In this document: positions 1 through 8,750 of the stretch, one piece after another
Layout of the letters: every line of letters begins with the position of its first letter
Numbering within the stretch: the stretch's first letter is position 1
NCBI RefSeq assembly: GCF_003003995.1
Contig: NZ_PVWF01000009.1
Location: 1-64,000, forward strand
Direction of reading: 5' to 3'
From: Pleurocapsa sp. CCALA 161
GTDB lineage: Bacteria; Cyanobacteriota; Cyanobacteriia; Cyanobacteriales; Xenococcaceae
DNA length: 64,000 nt
The notes under the pieces: model-generated
Database searches by the model: none
Told to the model about the DNA's origin: nothing
The model's input: only the letters and a program-made list of their open reading frames with translations
Position numbers and translations under genes: made by a program

Positions 1-75
1 ACTCGATTGTGAAACGCTGTTGCGGCGAAGATACTTGGGGGGTAGCCCCTCGGGAAAATAGCTCAGTGCCAGGTT
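1..75 (+). rRNA. rrf: 5S ribosomal RNA, 3' part only
   Basis: The window opens inside a 5S rRNA gene. The stretch matches the 3' two-thirds of cyanobacterial 5S rRNA as I remember it: a GTGAAAC segment, TGCGGCGA followed by ATACTTGG, the GGGTAGCCCC / CGGGAAAATAGCTC block, and the terminal GTGCCAGGT that pairs with the 5' end. The 5' portion is outside the window. It implies that the 16S-23S-5S operon lies immediately to the left on the + strand. The 3' end is placed at about base 75 because the T-rich terminator follows directly. Confidence 0.92.
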
Positions 76-92
76 CTTCTTTTTTTTTTGAT
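76..92 (+). terminator. T-run after 5S rRNA
   Basis: A run of ten Ts (with nearby CT) directly follows the 5S rRNA 3' end. The terminal helix of 5S rRNA plus this T-run would act as an intrinsic terminator of the rRNA operon. This is inferred from arrangement only. Confidence 0.6.
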
Positions 93-131
93 TGGCTAAA
101 TATTGAATGCCGTAATATATAACAATGGCAA

Positions 132-168
132 AAAACTCATCTTTAACTAATATGTAAAGATGAGTTTT
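132..168. terminator. 14-bp hairpin downstream of rRNA operon
   Basis: Bases 132-145 and 155-168 form a perfect 14-bp inverted repeat around a 9-base loop. The arms begin with AAAA and end with TTTT, so the element could terminate transcription on either strand. It sits 57 bases after the 5S gene and about 180 bases before the next gene, so it is probably a back-up rRNA terminator that insulates the regulator gene downstream. Confidence 0.7.
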
Positions 169-348
169 CTTCTTAGGAATTTTCTTGGTTGTAAATTGTA
201 CTCTGCACAATTAGTATAATTTTAAAAATGATTTATATTCTTGGCATTATCCAGTTATGCATAGATAATTGTCTAGAAGACTGAATGCAAGCTTTGCTCA
301 TTTTTCTGAGCGATTTTTCGCTTTATTTTTTAGTTTACTGTTAAAATT

Positions 349-1062
349 ATGCATACCGCTTCCGCTAAAATTCTAGTTGTAGATGATGACCCAGCAATTC
401 GCAATTTAATATTTCGTTTTCTCAGTCAGAAAGATTATTTACTTGAGTCTGCTGTGGACGGTCAAAGTGCATTAAAGGCTTTTGAACAATTTAACCCTGA
501 TTTAGTAATTTTAGATGTAAATCTTCCAGATGCTTTAGGCTACAACCTGTGCGAAGAGATGCAGAGAAACACTGATGTTTTTATTTTAATGTTAACTAGT
601 AGATCCGATGCTGCTGATAAAAAAGAAGGTTTTCTCAAAGGTGCAGATGATTATTTGACCAAACCTTTTGATCTTCAAGAATTAGAATATCGAGTCAAAG
701 CTATCTTAAAAAGGCAGCGGACAGTCTCTACATCGGAAAAACAGCCTTTAGTTTTTAGCAATATGGTTATTGATCCTGTTCGTCGTGAAGTAAAGATTAA
801 TGATCAGTTTATCCTTTTGACAGCATTAGAATTTGATTTACTACATTTTTTAGCTACTCGCCCAGGAAGAGTATGGCGTAGAGATGAATTAATTCAAAGT
901 GTTTGGGATTATGATTATGTGGGTGATCAAAGAGTTGTTGATGTTCACATTGGTCAAATCCGTAAAAAAATTGAGATTGATTCAGCAGAACCCTCTTTCA
1001 TTCAGACTGTTAGAGGTGTCGGCTACAAATTCGAGGTTGATCCAGTTTCTGAAGATACTTAG
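349..1062 (+). CDS. OmpR/PhoB-family two-component response regulator
   Basis: A 237-residue DNA-binding response regulator. The N-terminal receiver domain (about 6-120) shows the acidic pocket D12-D13-D14, the phospho-acceptor D56 (LVILDVNLPD), T83 and K105 (LTKPFD). The C-terminal winged-helix domain (about 135-232) has the typical LTALEFDLL, RVWRRDELI and VDVHIGQIRKKI segments and ends in TVRGVGYKFE. It therefore should control promoters when phosphorylated by a histidine kinase. No kinase gene is adjacent, so the partner is unknown. It resembles the cyanobacterial RpaA/RpaB/ManR group in layout, but I cannot assign it to one of these by eye. It is transcribed alone, from a promoter in the A+T-rich gap after the rRNA operon. 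Confidence 0.9.
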   Translation: MHTASAKILVVDDDPAIRNLIFRFLSQKDYLLESAVDGQSALKAFEQFNPDLVILDVNLPDALGYNLCEEMQRNTDVFILMLTSRSDAADKKEGFLKGADDYLTKPFDLQELEYRVKAILKRQRTVSTSEKQPLVFSNMVIDPVRREVKINDQFILLTALEFDLLHFLATRPGRVWRRDELIQSVWDYDYVGDQRVVDVHIGQIRKKIEIDSAEPSFIQTVRGVGYKFEVDPVSEDT

Positions 1063-1094
1063 AATAGATGCAACTAGCTCAAACTTAAACTAGA

Positions 1095-1625
1095 TCAAAT
1101 TAAAAATTCAGAAATAGCGTCTTGAATTGCTTTTTTTTGTTTAGAGTTGTAACACCAGCGTTCAATAAACTGTTGATATTCACCTCTACCATTTTTAATC
1201 GTGTTCTGTAATTCTTGCAGCTTTTCATTGACTAATTGCAAGTTTAATTGTCGAATTAAATTGCAGGTACGTCGATAAACTTTTTCAGAGCCAGCAACAT
1301 TGTCTGAATCATTATTGAGACTATGGGCAACAATCATAGCTGAAGACATAGCTAAATTTTTGACTAATAATTCGCAAGACATCTCCTGCGTAGATTTTAA
1401 TCCATTCAGCACTCCTTCAGAAGGATTATCTGCCCAAGCCATGTCGCTGGTCAAATAAGCAACGAAAAATCCCCTTCCACCATTTTTGCTGCTTAGTATA
1501 GACGAAATTTGTTGTTGAGCTTCAAGTTCGCTTAATTGATTAGAGTTAATTTGATCCATTAAAGATTGAGTAGCAGCGATCGCTTGAGGAAAAGATAGAG
1601 ACTCTGGGAAAGCAGAATTGTTCAT
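1095..1625 (-). CDS. conserved cyanobacterial protein of unknown function
   Basis: A 176-residue soluble protein with no signal peptide and no membrane segment. It is predicted to be mostly helical; visible features include a Gln/Glu-rich stretch near residues 30-45, a GGRGFFVAYLTSD segment, and a Trp/Cys-containing ERWCYNSKQKK near the C-terminus. I do not recognise a named domain. It starts with ATG and ends only 24 bases before the TPR gene on the same strand is read (that gene lies upstream), so the two may be cotranscribed. The coding composition is like its neighbours, which supports a real gene. Its function cannot be stated. Confidence 0.7.
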   Translation of the reverse strand: MNNSAFPESLSFPQAIAATQSLMDQINSNQLSELEAQQQISSILSSKNGGRGFFVAYLTSDMAWADNPSEGVLNGLKSTQEMSCELLVKNLAMSSAMIVAHSLNNDSDNVAGSEKVYRRTCNLIRQLNLQLVNEKLQELQNTIKNGRGEYQQFIERWCYNSKQKKAIQDAISEFLI

Positions 1626-1648
1626 TTAAGTAGGAAAATCTAAAAATG

Positions 1649-2467
1649 TTAATTAAGATTTAAAAATCTTGATAGAGCTTGAATCATTGCTGGTGGCCAG
1701 CGACGAATATTTTCAATCCAGTTAAGATCTTGATAGCGATTGTCTAAACCAACTGCTGCAACCCAATTGCTTTCTGCTTCGCCTTGCTTTCCTTCTACCC
1801 ATAAAGTTGCAGCTAGCGCAGCACGCATATCGGAATACATGGGATATTTACGTACTAAGTTACGCATATTACGAATTGCTTCTGAATGATCGCCTAACTG
1901 ATATTGAATCAAAGAAGCATTACCGCGTGCTAAAGGAAAAGTTGGAGCCAGATCGGCAGCCTGTTGATAGTCATCCAATGCATCCTGCCATTGTTGCTGC
2001 CCTGCTTTAGCATTGCCTCGATTATTTAAAGCAACTGGATCTTGAGGAGTAATAGATAACACATGGTTGTAATCGGCGATCGCCTCGGACCAAAGTTTTT
2101 GTCCTTCGTAAGCAATTCCACGATTTAAGTAAGCATCAGGATATTCTGGGGCAATTTCAATTGAGTGGTTGAAGTCAGAGATCGCTTCAGCCAGCTTATA
2201 TTGACCAATACGCACGTTACCTCGATTACTCCAAACCGCAGGATTTTCAGGAAAATTTTCGACCAAAGTTGTCCAATATGTTTCTGCTCGCGCAAAATCC
2301 CCCTGCTGTGCTGCTTGAAAAGCTTTTTTGGCGATTTTTTCACCCTGAGCAATTTGTTGTTCTGTTAGATCTCCAGTCTGGATGTTTGATGCGATCGCTA
2401 CTTGTCTTAACCCGATGACAACATTGAGAAAAAAAATGATCAATAAACTTATTAACCAACGTTTCAT
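1649..2467 (-). CDS. exported tetratricopeptide-repeat protein
   Basis: A 272-residue protein with an N-terminal hydrophobic segment (KRWLISLLIIFFLNVVIGL, residues 2-20) that looks like a signal peptide or membrane anchor. It is followed by about five TPR units between residues 45 and 235, recognisable from repeats such as AVWSNRGNVRIGQYKLAEA, DAYLNRGIAYEGQKLWSEA and VALNNRGNAKAGQQQWQDA. TPR domains are protein-protein docking scaffolds, so it probably helps assembly of a membrane or lumenal complex; the partner is not visible. Related TPR proteins occur across cyanobacteria and in plastids. The 23-base spacing to the unknown gene downstream on the same strand suggests a two-gene unit. Confidence 0.85.
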   Translation of the reverse strand: MKRWLISLLIIFFLNVVIGLRQVAIASNIQTGDLTEQQIAQGEKIAKKAFQAAQQGDFARAETYWTTLVENFPENPAVWSNRGNVRIGQYKLAEAISDFNHSIEIAPEYPDAYLNRGIAYEGQKLWSEAIADYNHVLSITPQDPVALNNRGNAKAGQQQWQDALDDYQQAADLAPTFPLARGNASLIQYQLGDHSEAIRNMRNLVRKYPMYSDMRAALAATLWVEGKQGEAESNWVAAVGLDNRYQDLNWIENIRRWPPAMIQALSRFLNLN

Positions 2468-2682
2468 TATATTTTTTCTATTTAAGCCTTTATACCTAAG
2501 ATATCTGAATATAGAGAGTATTATGTAAAACTACTAAAATATTTTTCAGTTTTCATTTTCAATAAATTAAGTTTAATAAACTTGGTCAATTAAAGCTAAA
2601 AAAAAAGTGACAAAAACGCAAAAATGTGCGATACACGAACAACAAATATAAGTAAGATACGATTAAAATAGTTTTATTGACT

Positions 2683-4113
2683 ATGCAAATACGTTTTTTT
2701 AGTAAACTGACCCTATTTGTAACAATTTTATCCGTGCCACAATTTTTTTCTTCTTCTTCGGTCACGCCAGGGCTTCTCTGCTCTAGAGTGGTGGCAGCAG
2801 AGGTGAAAACTTTAGGAGAAAGTGGAGACACGGGAGAAACTGGAGCAAAAGGAGCGAATGGTCGCAATAGCGATAACTTGACGGTGTTTGCTGATGGAAC
2901 ACCGATGACTCTTGATCTAGCAGGGGGCAATGGTGACAGCGGAGAAGCAGGAGCAAAAGGCTACGATGCTGTTTGTGAGAAGCCAACGGAAGCTGTTGGT
3001 CAAAACCTACAAGGTGCTGATGGTGGCAGTGGCGGAGATGGCGGAGATGGCGGAGTCGGCGGTAATGGCGGTTCTTTGACAGTATACGCCACTAATAAAG
3101 AGTATCTTAAGCAGATTTATGTGATTGCTGCGGGAGGAGAAGGTGGTGAATCTGGAATAGCGGGAGACGGAGGAGCAGGTTGTGACTGCGATCGCCCTTC
3201 TTGGAATGAAAAGACTTGCTTTGGTGAACCTGGAAGTTCAGATTATAGCTGTACTACGCAAGAGTTTCAATGTACTGATGGGTATTCAGGTAGAAAAGGA
3301 AGAGAAGGGCGCAGAGGTATCAACGGTAAGATGGGCAATTTGACCCTAATAAACATGGATAAATCTCTTTCTCCTGATTTTCCTGAAGCCACCGCACCAA
3401 TTAGTGAATTACAAGGTCGAGGTTTTACACTCTCGAAAAATATTTGGCAAAGCAAAAATAATGCCTCATCTTTGTTTGCGCCAGGTTCAATTATTGCTGA
3501 CCAATATCAAGAATTGGTAGCGCGTCATGAACATTCCGTTTTGGTCGTGTGGGATGCTCCCCAGCCAGTAGAAGATTTTGCAGATCAGCAAATTACCCTG
3601 AGTCTCAAAGGAGAAAATGATGCCAATATTGTCTTGCCCAAAGATCTCTGGTTGGAAACTAAAGCTTCCAAGCGAGATAAGCTGACGGAGCTACATGTGT
3701 TTAATGCTGTGCGTACTGAAGATGTAGCTGATTTGAAAATTGATGGCTTATTTGGACAGGGGGCAAATTTAGAGCTAGATATATTTGATGAAGCGGAAAA
3801 GTCAAATTTAATTGCTAGCGAATTTTCTCTGAAATACCGTGTCGGCGAAGAATCGGAGGACAAAAACTTTTTTGGCAGCAGAAGTACGGTTTATCAGACC
3901 AAGTACGAAGGAGCAATTCCGCCACAGGCGATCGCTCAATCGGGAAATTTATTCACTTTAAAGTTGGGGCAACTGCCAATTCCTCCAGAATATCTTCAGC
4001 CTGGATTAAAAGTAGAGTTAGAGGTATCTGCCAAGCGTTCTTTGGGGTCTAACTCTCAAGTCAAAAAGCTATCTACCAGCACAGAGATTGAAGAATCAAA
4101 TTCTCGCTCTTAG
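2683..4113 (+). CDS. secreted collagen-like Gly-rich, Cys-rich protein
   Basis: A protein of about 476 residues starting at ATG 2683; a TTG six bases earlier is a less likely start. An N-terminal signal peptide (hydrophobic FVTILSVPQFF stretch, AxA-like VVAAE end) leads into a region of Gly-x-y-type repeats (about 45-230): GESGDTGETGAKGANG, GGSGGDGGDGGVGGNGG, GGEGGESGIAGDGGAG and GRKGREGRRGINGKMG. About seven cysteines (VCEKP, GCDCD, KTCFG, YSCTTQ, FQCTD) sit between repeat blocks and could form disulphides outside the cytoplasm. The remaining 240 residues are non-repetitive and probably beta-rich. It is likely an extracellular or sheath protein; this is inference. It stands alone, convergent with the phosphorylase gene (2-base gap). 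Confidence 0.75.
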   Translation: MQIRFFSKLTLFVTILSVPQFFSSSSVTPGLLCSRVVAAEVKTLGESGDTGETGAKGANGRNSDNLTVFADGTPMTLDLAGGNGDSGEAGAKGYDAVCEKPTEAVGQNLQGADGGSGGDGGDGGVGGNGGSLTVYATNKEYLKQIYVIAAGGEGGESGIAGDGGAGCDCDRPSWNEKTCFGEPGSSDYSCTTQEFQCTDGYSGRKGREGRRGINGKMGNLTLINMDKSLSPDFPEATAPISELQGRGFTLSKNIWQSKNNASSLFAPGSIIADQYQELVARHEHSVLVVWDAPQPVEDFADQQITLSLKGENDANIVLPKDLWLETKASKRDKLTELHVFNAVRTEDVADLKIDGLFGQGANLELDIFDEAEKSNLIASEFSLKYRVGEESEDKNFFGSRSTVYQTKYEGAIPPQAIAQSGNLFTLKLGQLPIPPEYLQPGLKVELEVSAKRSLGSNSQVKKLSTSTEIEESNSRS

Positions 4114-4115
4114 CA

Positions 4116-4883
4116 TCAGCTTTGCTCTTGAGAAATAGTTTGAATGGCGACTTCGATAGCTCGTTTAACCGCAGCATCTTTATCTGCCATGACGATTGAC
4201 TCGGCTGCGGTGCGTTGAGCGACAACCCCACAGACACAGGCAGCAGTAAAACCATATACCCCAGCCATTTTAAATAAAGTTCCTAATTCCATTTCGTAAT
4301 TTAAAATATTGAGTTGGCGGTATTGAGCCGTAATTCCTTTCAGCCAAGACTGAAGATAGGGATTAGCCGAAGACTCAACTCGCTCCTGTCCTTCATAAAA
4401 ACCGTCTACTGAGGCGGTAATACCCAAATGATAGGGGATATTTAGTCTACGAGCAGTTTCTACTAAGGCGACGGTCAGAAAAGGATCGGCAACGGCAGGA
4501 TACTCTGGGGGAGCGATGTCCAAAGCTGCCCCTTGGCGACATAAACTTGCTTGAGATATAACAATATCACCAATTAAAATAAAAGGCTGAATTGAACCAC
4601 AAGTACCAACTCGAATAAACTGCTTAATTCCAACCTGCACTAGTTCATTGACGACGATACTTAAAGAAGGAGCGCCCATGCCACTAGTAGCGACTAATAT
4701 AGGCTTGCCGTTGGGCAAATTGCCCAGATAACTATGGAGTCCTCGATATTGTGACAGTAATTTAGTGTTTTTTAAGTAAGTTTGGGCAATATAGTGCGAT
4801 CGCTCAGGCTCTCCCGATAATATTACCGATTGAGGGGCATCAGCACCAAGATCTGATTGACTAAAACCAATATGATATTTCAT
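4116..4883 (-). CDS. nucleoside phosphorylase, uridine-phosphorylase type
   Basis: A 255-residue member of the purine/uridine phosphorylase (PNP-UDP) superfamily, which splits nucleosides with phosphate to give a base and ribose 1-phosphate. Visible family marks are the phosphate-binding loop near ILSGEPERSHYIA, the VGTCGSIQP nucleotide-site segment and NYEMELGTLFKMAG, where the EME glutamate binds the ribose. The length and order match bacterial uridine phosphorylase better than MTA nucleosidase, but the exact substrate cannot be fixed by eye. It is a single gene on the minus strand, ending 2 bases from the end of the collagen-like gene, and probably works in pyrimidine salvage. Confidence 0.8.
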   Translation of the reverse strand: MKYHIGFSQSDLGADAPQSVILSGEPERSHYIAQTYLKNTKLLSQYRGLHSYLGNLPNGKPILVATSGMGAPSLSIVVNELVQVGIKQFIRVGTCGSIQPFILIGDIVISQASLCRQGAALDIAPPEYPAVADPFLTVALVETARRLNIPYHLGITASVDGFYEGQERVESSANPYLQSWLKGITAQYRQLNILNYEMELGTLFKMAGVYGFTAACVCGVVAQRTAAESIVMADKDAAVKRAIEVAIQTISQEQS

Positions 4884-5044
4884 TTTTTGACTAGCTATAA
4901 TTGCAAAACGATTAAGTTAAAAAGGCGTGAAATTCTTCGTCCCCACAGGACACAAAATAAATGACTTGTCCGTATGTAATGCTCGTAAAAATGTGTCAGG
5001 TTAACACTGATGATCGATCACCAATAGCAATTGACTGATACTGA

Positions 5045-7036
5045 ATGATGGTAACTCTTGAAAAATTTTCCACAATTGTCTCTTACTGTAAAAACAGCAA
5101 AATAGGCAAGCATTTACCCGATGCTCTCTATGTCCATACTGATGCTTTATCTGACCTCGATCCTATGCTGAAAGAGTATGAGAGTCGAGCCAGAAATCTG
5201 GTCAATAGTCTCGACTGCGCTACTATTGTCAAATTTGGTACTGATCGACCCAAAATTTCTTATTTGTACTATCCAGATTTTGATCGAGATCCTCACCCAC
5301 AACTACATCAGAGCATTGTGGTGGACTTGGCTACAGAACAAGTGTCAGTCAGACAATACCATAACTCACACAATCCACCAATTTTGCATCGTAAAGAAAC
5401 TTTTGTGAATGAAAATTATCCTTTGTATCAAACCTTTGCTGAATTAACTAAAAAAGAAGTAGCTTTAGGTTTGTTGGATAATTCTCGGCATATTGGTACC
5501 TTGCAAGAGTGGACTCGTTTGCTGTTGCAGGAAGGTGTTTCCTTAGTCGATCATCATGTTGCCTGTCCAATTGATTCTCCTGTAGCACAAAAGCAGACTA
5601 TCTTAATCGAGCGACACAAAGCAGCCCTTAAACGTTCAGAGTTATCCCGTCCTGTCAGAATTGCTTTAGAAGCTGACTTATTTAGAGAAGGAACGACCTT
5701 TTTTGATTATGGCTGTGGCTGTGGTGAAGATATTAAACAAATTAAAAATCACGGGTATGCAGCCTCTGGCTGGGATCCGTTTTATCGCCCGAATACTAAT
5801 CTTGAGTCTGCTGATATTGTCAATTTGGGTTATATCATTAACGTCATTGAAGACATAGCCGAAAGAAGACAGGCTCTAATTAAGGCATGGTCACTAACCC
5901 AAAGGGTATTAATCATCTCAGCACAGGTATTAGTAGACGATCGCCGTCGTGGTTTAGTGGCATATGGTGATGGTGTTGTAACTAACCGCAACACTTTTCA
6001 AAAATACTATGAACAGGAAGAGCTAAAACTGTATATCGAGCAGGTATTAGAGGTAGAATCGATTCCTGCTGGCTTAGGAATTTATTTAGTCTTTCGTCAT
6101 GAAACTGAAGCCGAGTTTTTCCGCGCTTCTCGTCTATATTCACGCCTTAGCACTCCGCGTATTCAAGGCAAAGTCAGGAACTTTGAAGACTATCGCGATT
6201 TATTGACTCCTTTAATGGATTTTTATACCAAAAGAGGTCGTTTGCCAGCGAAGGGAGAATTAGCCTCAGAAGCAGCTATTAAAGAAGAGTTTCGCAGTTA
6301 CCAGCGCGCTTTTAAATTAATTCTTCAAGCAACAGATCGCCATGAATGGGATGCGATCGCTGAAAAACGTCGTCAAGATCTTTTAGTCTATTTAGCATTG
6401 GGTAAATTTAGTGGTCGCCCTACCATTAGAAAGCTATCTCCTGAAATCAAAGCCGATGTCAAAGCCTTATTTGGTAGCTATAAACAAGCCTGTACTATTG
6501 CTGATATTCTCCTAATCCATGTTGGAGATCTCAAAAAAATTGCCAATCTTTGTCAAACAAGCAATATTGGTAAACAGCTTGATGGAGCGATCGCCGTACA
6601 CATCAGTGCATTAGAAAAACTACCTCCTCTGTTGAGACTGTATGAAGGTTGTGCTAGCCGTAACTTCTATCGCTTAGAAAATGCTAATATCGTCAAAATT
6701 TATTACAATAAGCCTAAAATAACTTATTTGGTTTATCCAGAGTTTGATACTCAGGCACATCCTACTCTCCAGGCAACTATGGAAGTAGATTTGCACAATC
6801 TCTCTGTCACCTATCATGATATTTCTGACGAAACTAATCCTTTAATCCTGCATCAAAAAGATGCTTTGGTTGCGCCCGATTATCCTAGCTATAAAAAGTT
6901 TGTTCGCTTAACTAAAAAAGAACAAAATTCAGGATTACTCAAAAATCGCGATGCCATTCGTCGTCTTCATGGTTGGTTACGCTGCTTAAGAGAAAATGAG
7001 CTAGTTATTGAAGGACATAAGTTAAGCAGCAAATAA
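5045..7036 (+). CDS. DNA phosphorothioation-associated putative methyltransferase, internally duplicated
   Basis: A 663-residue protein in three parts. The middle (about 190-400) is a Rossmann methyltransferase: motif I reads FFDYGCGCGED near residue 219, followed by an acidic-strand turn ASGWDPFYRP. The N-terminal segment (about 1-185) and the C-terminal segment (about 490-663) are diverged copies of the same domain. Both copies carry a SNIGKxL/SKIGKHL start, a PKIxYLxYPxFD core, NPxILHxKxxxV, PxYxxFxxLTKKE and a final tryptophan-containing helix. This layout matches the family annotated as Dnd-related putative methyltransferase (TIGR04096, from memory). No dndABCDE gene lies in the window, so its role here is unclear. 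It is a lone gene ending at a hairpin shared with the convergent kinase gene. The start is ATG-ATG at 5045/5048. Confidence 0.8.
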   Translation: MMVTLEKFSTIVSYCKNSKIGKHLPDALYVHTDALSDLDPMLKEYESRARNLVNSLDCATIVKFGTDRPKISYLYYPDFDRDPHPQLHQSIVVDLATEQVSVRQYHNSHNPPILHRKETFVNENYPLYQTFAELTKKEVALGLLDNSRHIGTLQEWTRLLLQEGVSLVDHHVACPIDSPVAQKQTILIERHKAALKRSELSRPVRIALEADLFREGTTFFDYGCGCGEDIKQIKNHGYAASGWDPFYRPNTNLESADIVNLGYIINVIEDIAERRQALIKAWSLTQRVLIISAQVLVDDRRRGLVAYGDGVVTNRNTFQKYYEQEELKLYIEQVLEVESIPAGLGIYLVFRHETEAEFFRASRLYSRLSTPRIQGKVRNFEDYRDLLTPLMDFYTKRGRLPAKGELASEAAIKEEFRSYQRAFKLILQATDRHEWDAIAEKRRQDLLVYLALGKFSGRPTIRKLSPEIKADVKALFGSYKQACTIADILLIHVGDLKKIANLCQTSNIGKQLDGAIAVHISALEKLPPLLRLYEGCASRNFYRLENANIVKIYYNKPKITYLVYPEFDTQAHPTLQATMEVDLHNLSVTYHDISDETNPLILHQKDALVAPDYPSYKKFVRLTKKEQNSGLLKNRDAIRRLHGWLRCLRENELVIEGHKLSSK

Positions 7037-7048
7037 ATATCGTATTGA

Positions 7049-7070
7049 GGGGCGAACAACTGTTCGCCCT
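7049..7070. terminator. GGGCGAAC palindrome between convergent genes
   Basis: Bases 7049-7057 pair with 7062-7070 (one G-T pair) around a 4-base loop. It lies between the stop of the methyltransferase gene and the stop of the convergent kinase gene, so it can serve both as a terminator. The same GGGCGAA/TTCGCCC core recurs at 19468-19488 and 47698-47725. Confidence 0.6.
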
Positions 7071-7099
7071 ATTATTCCCAACTCATACTAATAGTCTGA

Positions 7100-8692
7100 C
7101 TATCCCCCTGCATTAACATCAGTCAATTTAGAAGCTTTAACTTTAGTTAAAATTTTGTCTTTGAGCTTTTCTAACTCTTGTTGAAGAACTTTTTTGGCTA
7201 TTTTGGCATCCCCCAAACTTTTAGTCACTTGACTTAAGTTCGCCCACTCCTGGAGCATTTGACAGTTACGGAGGTTAATTATAGAGGTAATAATATGCTG
7301 ACATTGTCGAGGTTCATCTAAACTATAGAAAAGAATTCGATATTTACCTTGATTTGCCATGGTGCGAGCAATTCCTTGTCCTTTATGAGATTTGAGGTCT
7401 AAATAACAGGGAAGCCATTTGACACCATGTTCAGAATTGTAGAGTACGGTAATCCAAAGCAATGTAGGATGGGGATTTGCCAAATATAAAAATTGATTGT
7501 AGCGGGTACAAGAAATTCTTTGATAGATATCTTCTTGTTCCAGCATGACGCAAAGTACAGGGACTTCTCCCAACGGAGTATCGATTATCTGAGCAAAAAC
7601 AATTTTGCTTAACGGTTTATCCTGAGGCCAAGGAGTCTGTAAACAAATTTCCGTTACTGAAGTTTCGGCATTGACAGTACGATTATTAACTGCATTGAGA
7701 GTAGCATGACGAGAAAATGTGGTATTTAAAGTAATATCTAGAGTATTTTTAGCTGTATTTTTACTGAGATGTTCAGGCGTGTTGATGTTTAATCCAGGAT
7801 TAGTTTTGCCAAATTGAGATTGCCGTTCGATCTTTTCTAGAGTTTCCATAATCTCACGGGCGCTTTGAGGTCGTAGATCTCTTTCTTTTTCCAAACAGCG
7901 AAATACTAAATTTTGTAATTCTTCAGGCAAATTTAGCCTGGCGCTGAAAGGCTCTGGCTTGAAATTATGATGAGCCTGATACCAACCACCAAAGGATGAG
8001 TTTTGAGGCAACAAAGGCATATCCATGGTGAGCATTTCGTACATCATGACACCTAAGCTATAGATATCAGAACGACTGTCTAGCTCTTTGCCTTCCATCT
8101 GTTCGGGAGAACAATAGGCTAAAGTTCCCATAAAAGACTGAGTTTGGTTAGCACTTGCCTGAATTAGTTTAGCAATGCCAAAATCAAGAATTTTTGCCAC
8201 TTCCCCTAATGTAGGGTCTTGCAAGACGATTATATTGCTTGGCTTAATATCGCGGTGAATGATTCGACACAATTCGCCATTAAAGGAAATTCCTTGATGA
8301 GCAGCTTCTAATCCCAGACAAACATGACGAGCTAAAATCAGAAATCTTTTAAGGGGTATTGGTTGATAGGAAATTAGCTCGTTGATGCTTTCTCCCGCCA
8401 GAAACTCCATCACATAGAAAGGAGAGTTATGTTCATCTACCCCATAGTCTTTGACCCTGACCACATGAATACTCTTTTCGCCCAAGAGAGCCGAAATGGT
8501 TGCCTCTCGTTCAAAGCGATCGCGCATACTATCATTCATGAGAGCTTGAGCTAAGAATTTAACGGCGACGATCACACCCCCTAATACAGTATCTTTGGCG
8601 CGGTAAACTCTGCCCATTGCACCTTCTCCGACAAGTTCGGATAATTCGTAGCGATTGGCAAGTAAACGACCTTGATTGGTATCTTTATTCAT
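7100..8692 (-). CDS. eukaryotic-type serine/threonine protein kinase
   Basis: A 530-residue protein kinase. The catalytic domain (about 15-290) is complete: the glycine loop VGEGAMGRVY (21-30), the ATP-binding lysine K45, the HRDIKPSN catalytic loop with D148, and DFG with D170, then a GTLAYCSPEQ activation segment. It should phosphorylate Ser/Thr on target proteins in the cytoplasm. The C-terminal 230 residues contain no PASTA or membrane segment; they look like a compact extra domain (IVFAQIIDTPLGEVPVLCVML region) of unknown function, possibly a ligand or substrate sensor. The next gene on the same strand starts upstream after a 58-base gap, so they may be cotranscribed. Confidence 0.92.
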   Translation of the reverse strand: MNKDTNQGRLLANRYELSELVGEGAMGRVYRAKDTVLGGVIVAVKFLAQALMNDSMRDRFEREATISALLGEKSIHVVRVKDYGVDEHNSPFYVMEFLAGESINELISYQPIPLKRFLILARHVCLGLEAAHQGISFNGELCRIIHRDIKPSNIIVLQDPTLGEVAKILDFGIAKLIQASANQTQSFMGTLAYCSPEQMEGKELDSRSDIYSLGVMMYEMLTMDMPLLPQNSSFGGWYQAHHNFKPEPFSARLNLPEELQNLVFRCLEKERDLRPQSAREIMETLEKIERQSQFGKTNPGLNINTPEHLSKNTAKNTLDITLNTTFSRHATLNAVNNRTVNAETSVTEICLQTPWPQDKPLSKIVFAQIIDTPLGEVPVLCVMLEQEDIYQRISCTRYNQFLYLANPHPTLLWITVLYNSEHGVKWLPCYLDLKSHKGQGIARTMANQGKYRILFYSLDEPRQCQHIITSIINLRNCQMLQEWANLSQVTKSLGDAKIAKKVLQQELEKLKDKILTKVKASKLTDVNAGG

Positions 8693-8750
8693 CTTCTATC
8701 GGGGTAAGTTTCTTAAATCAATTTTGGCTGCTAATATCGGTTAAAGTGAG

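Noticed and set aside
2586-2930. Open frames on the minus strand across the collagen-like gene
   Set aside because: They run antisense to the Gly-rich repeats, whose GGN bias opens the opposite frame; their product is a low-complexity Pro/Ser/Leu-rich sequence with no domain.
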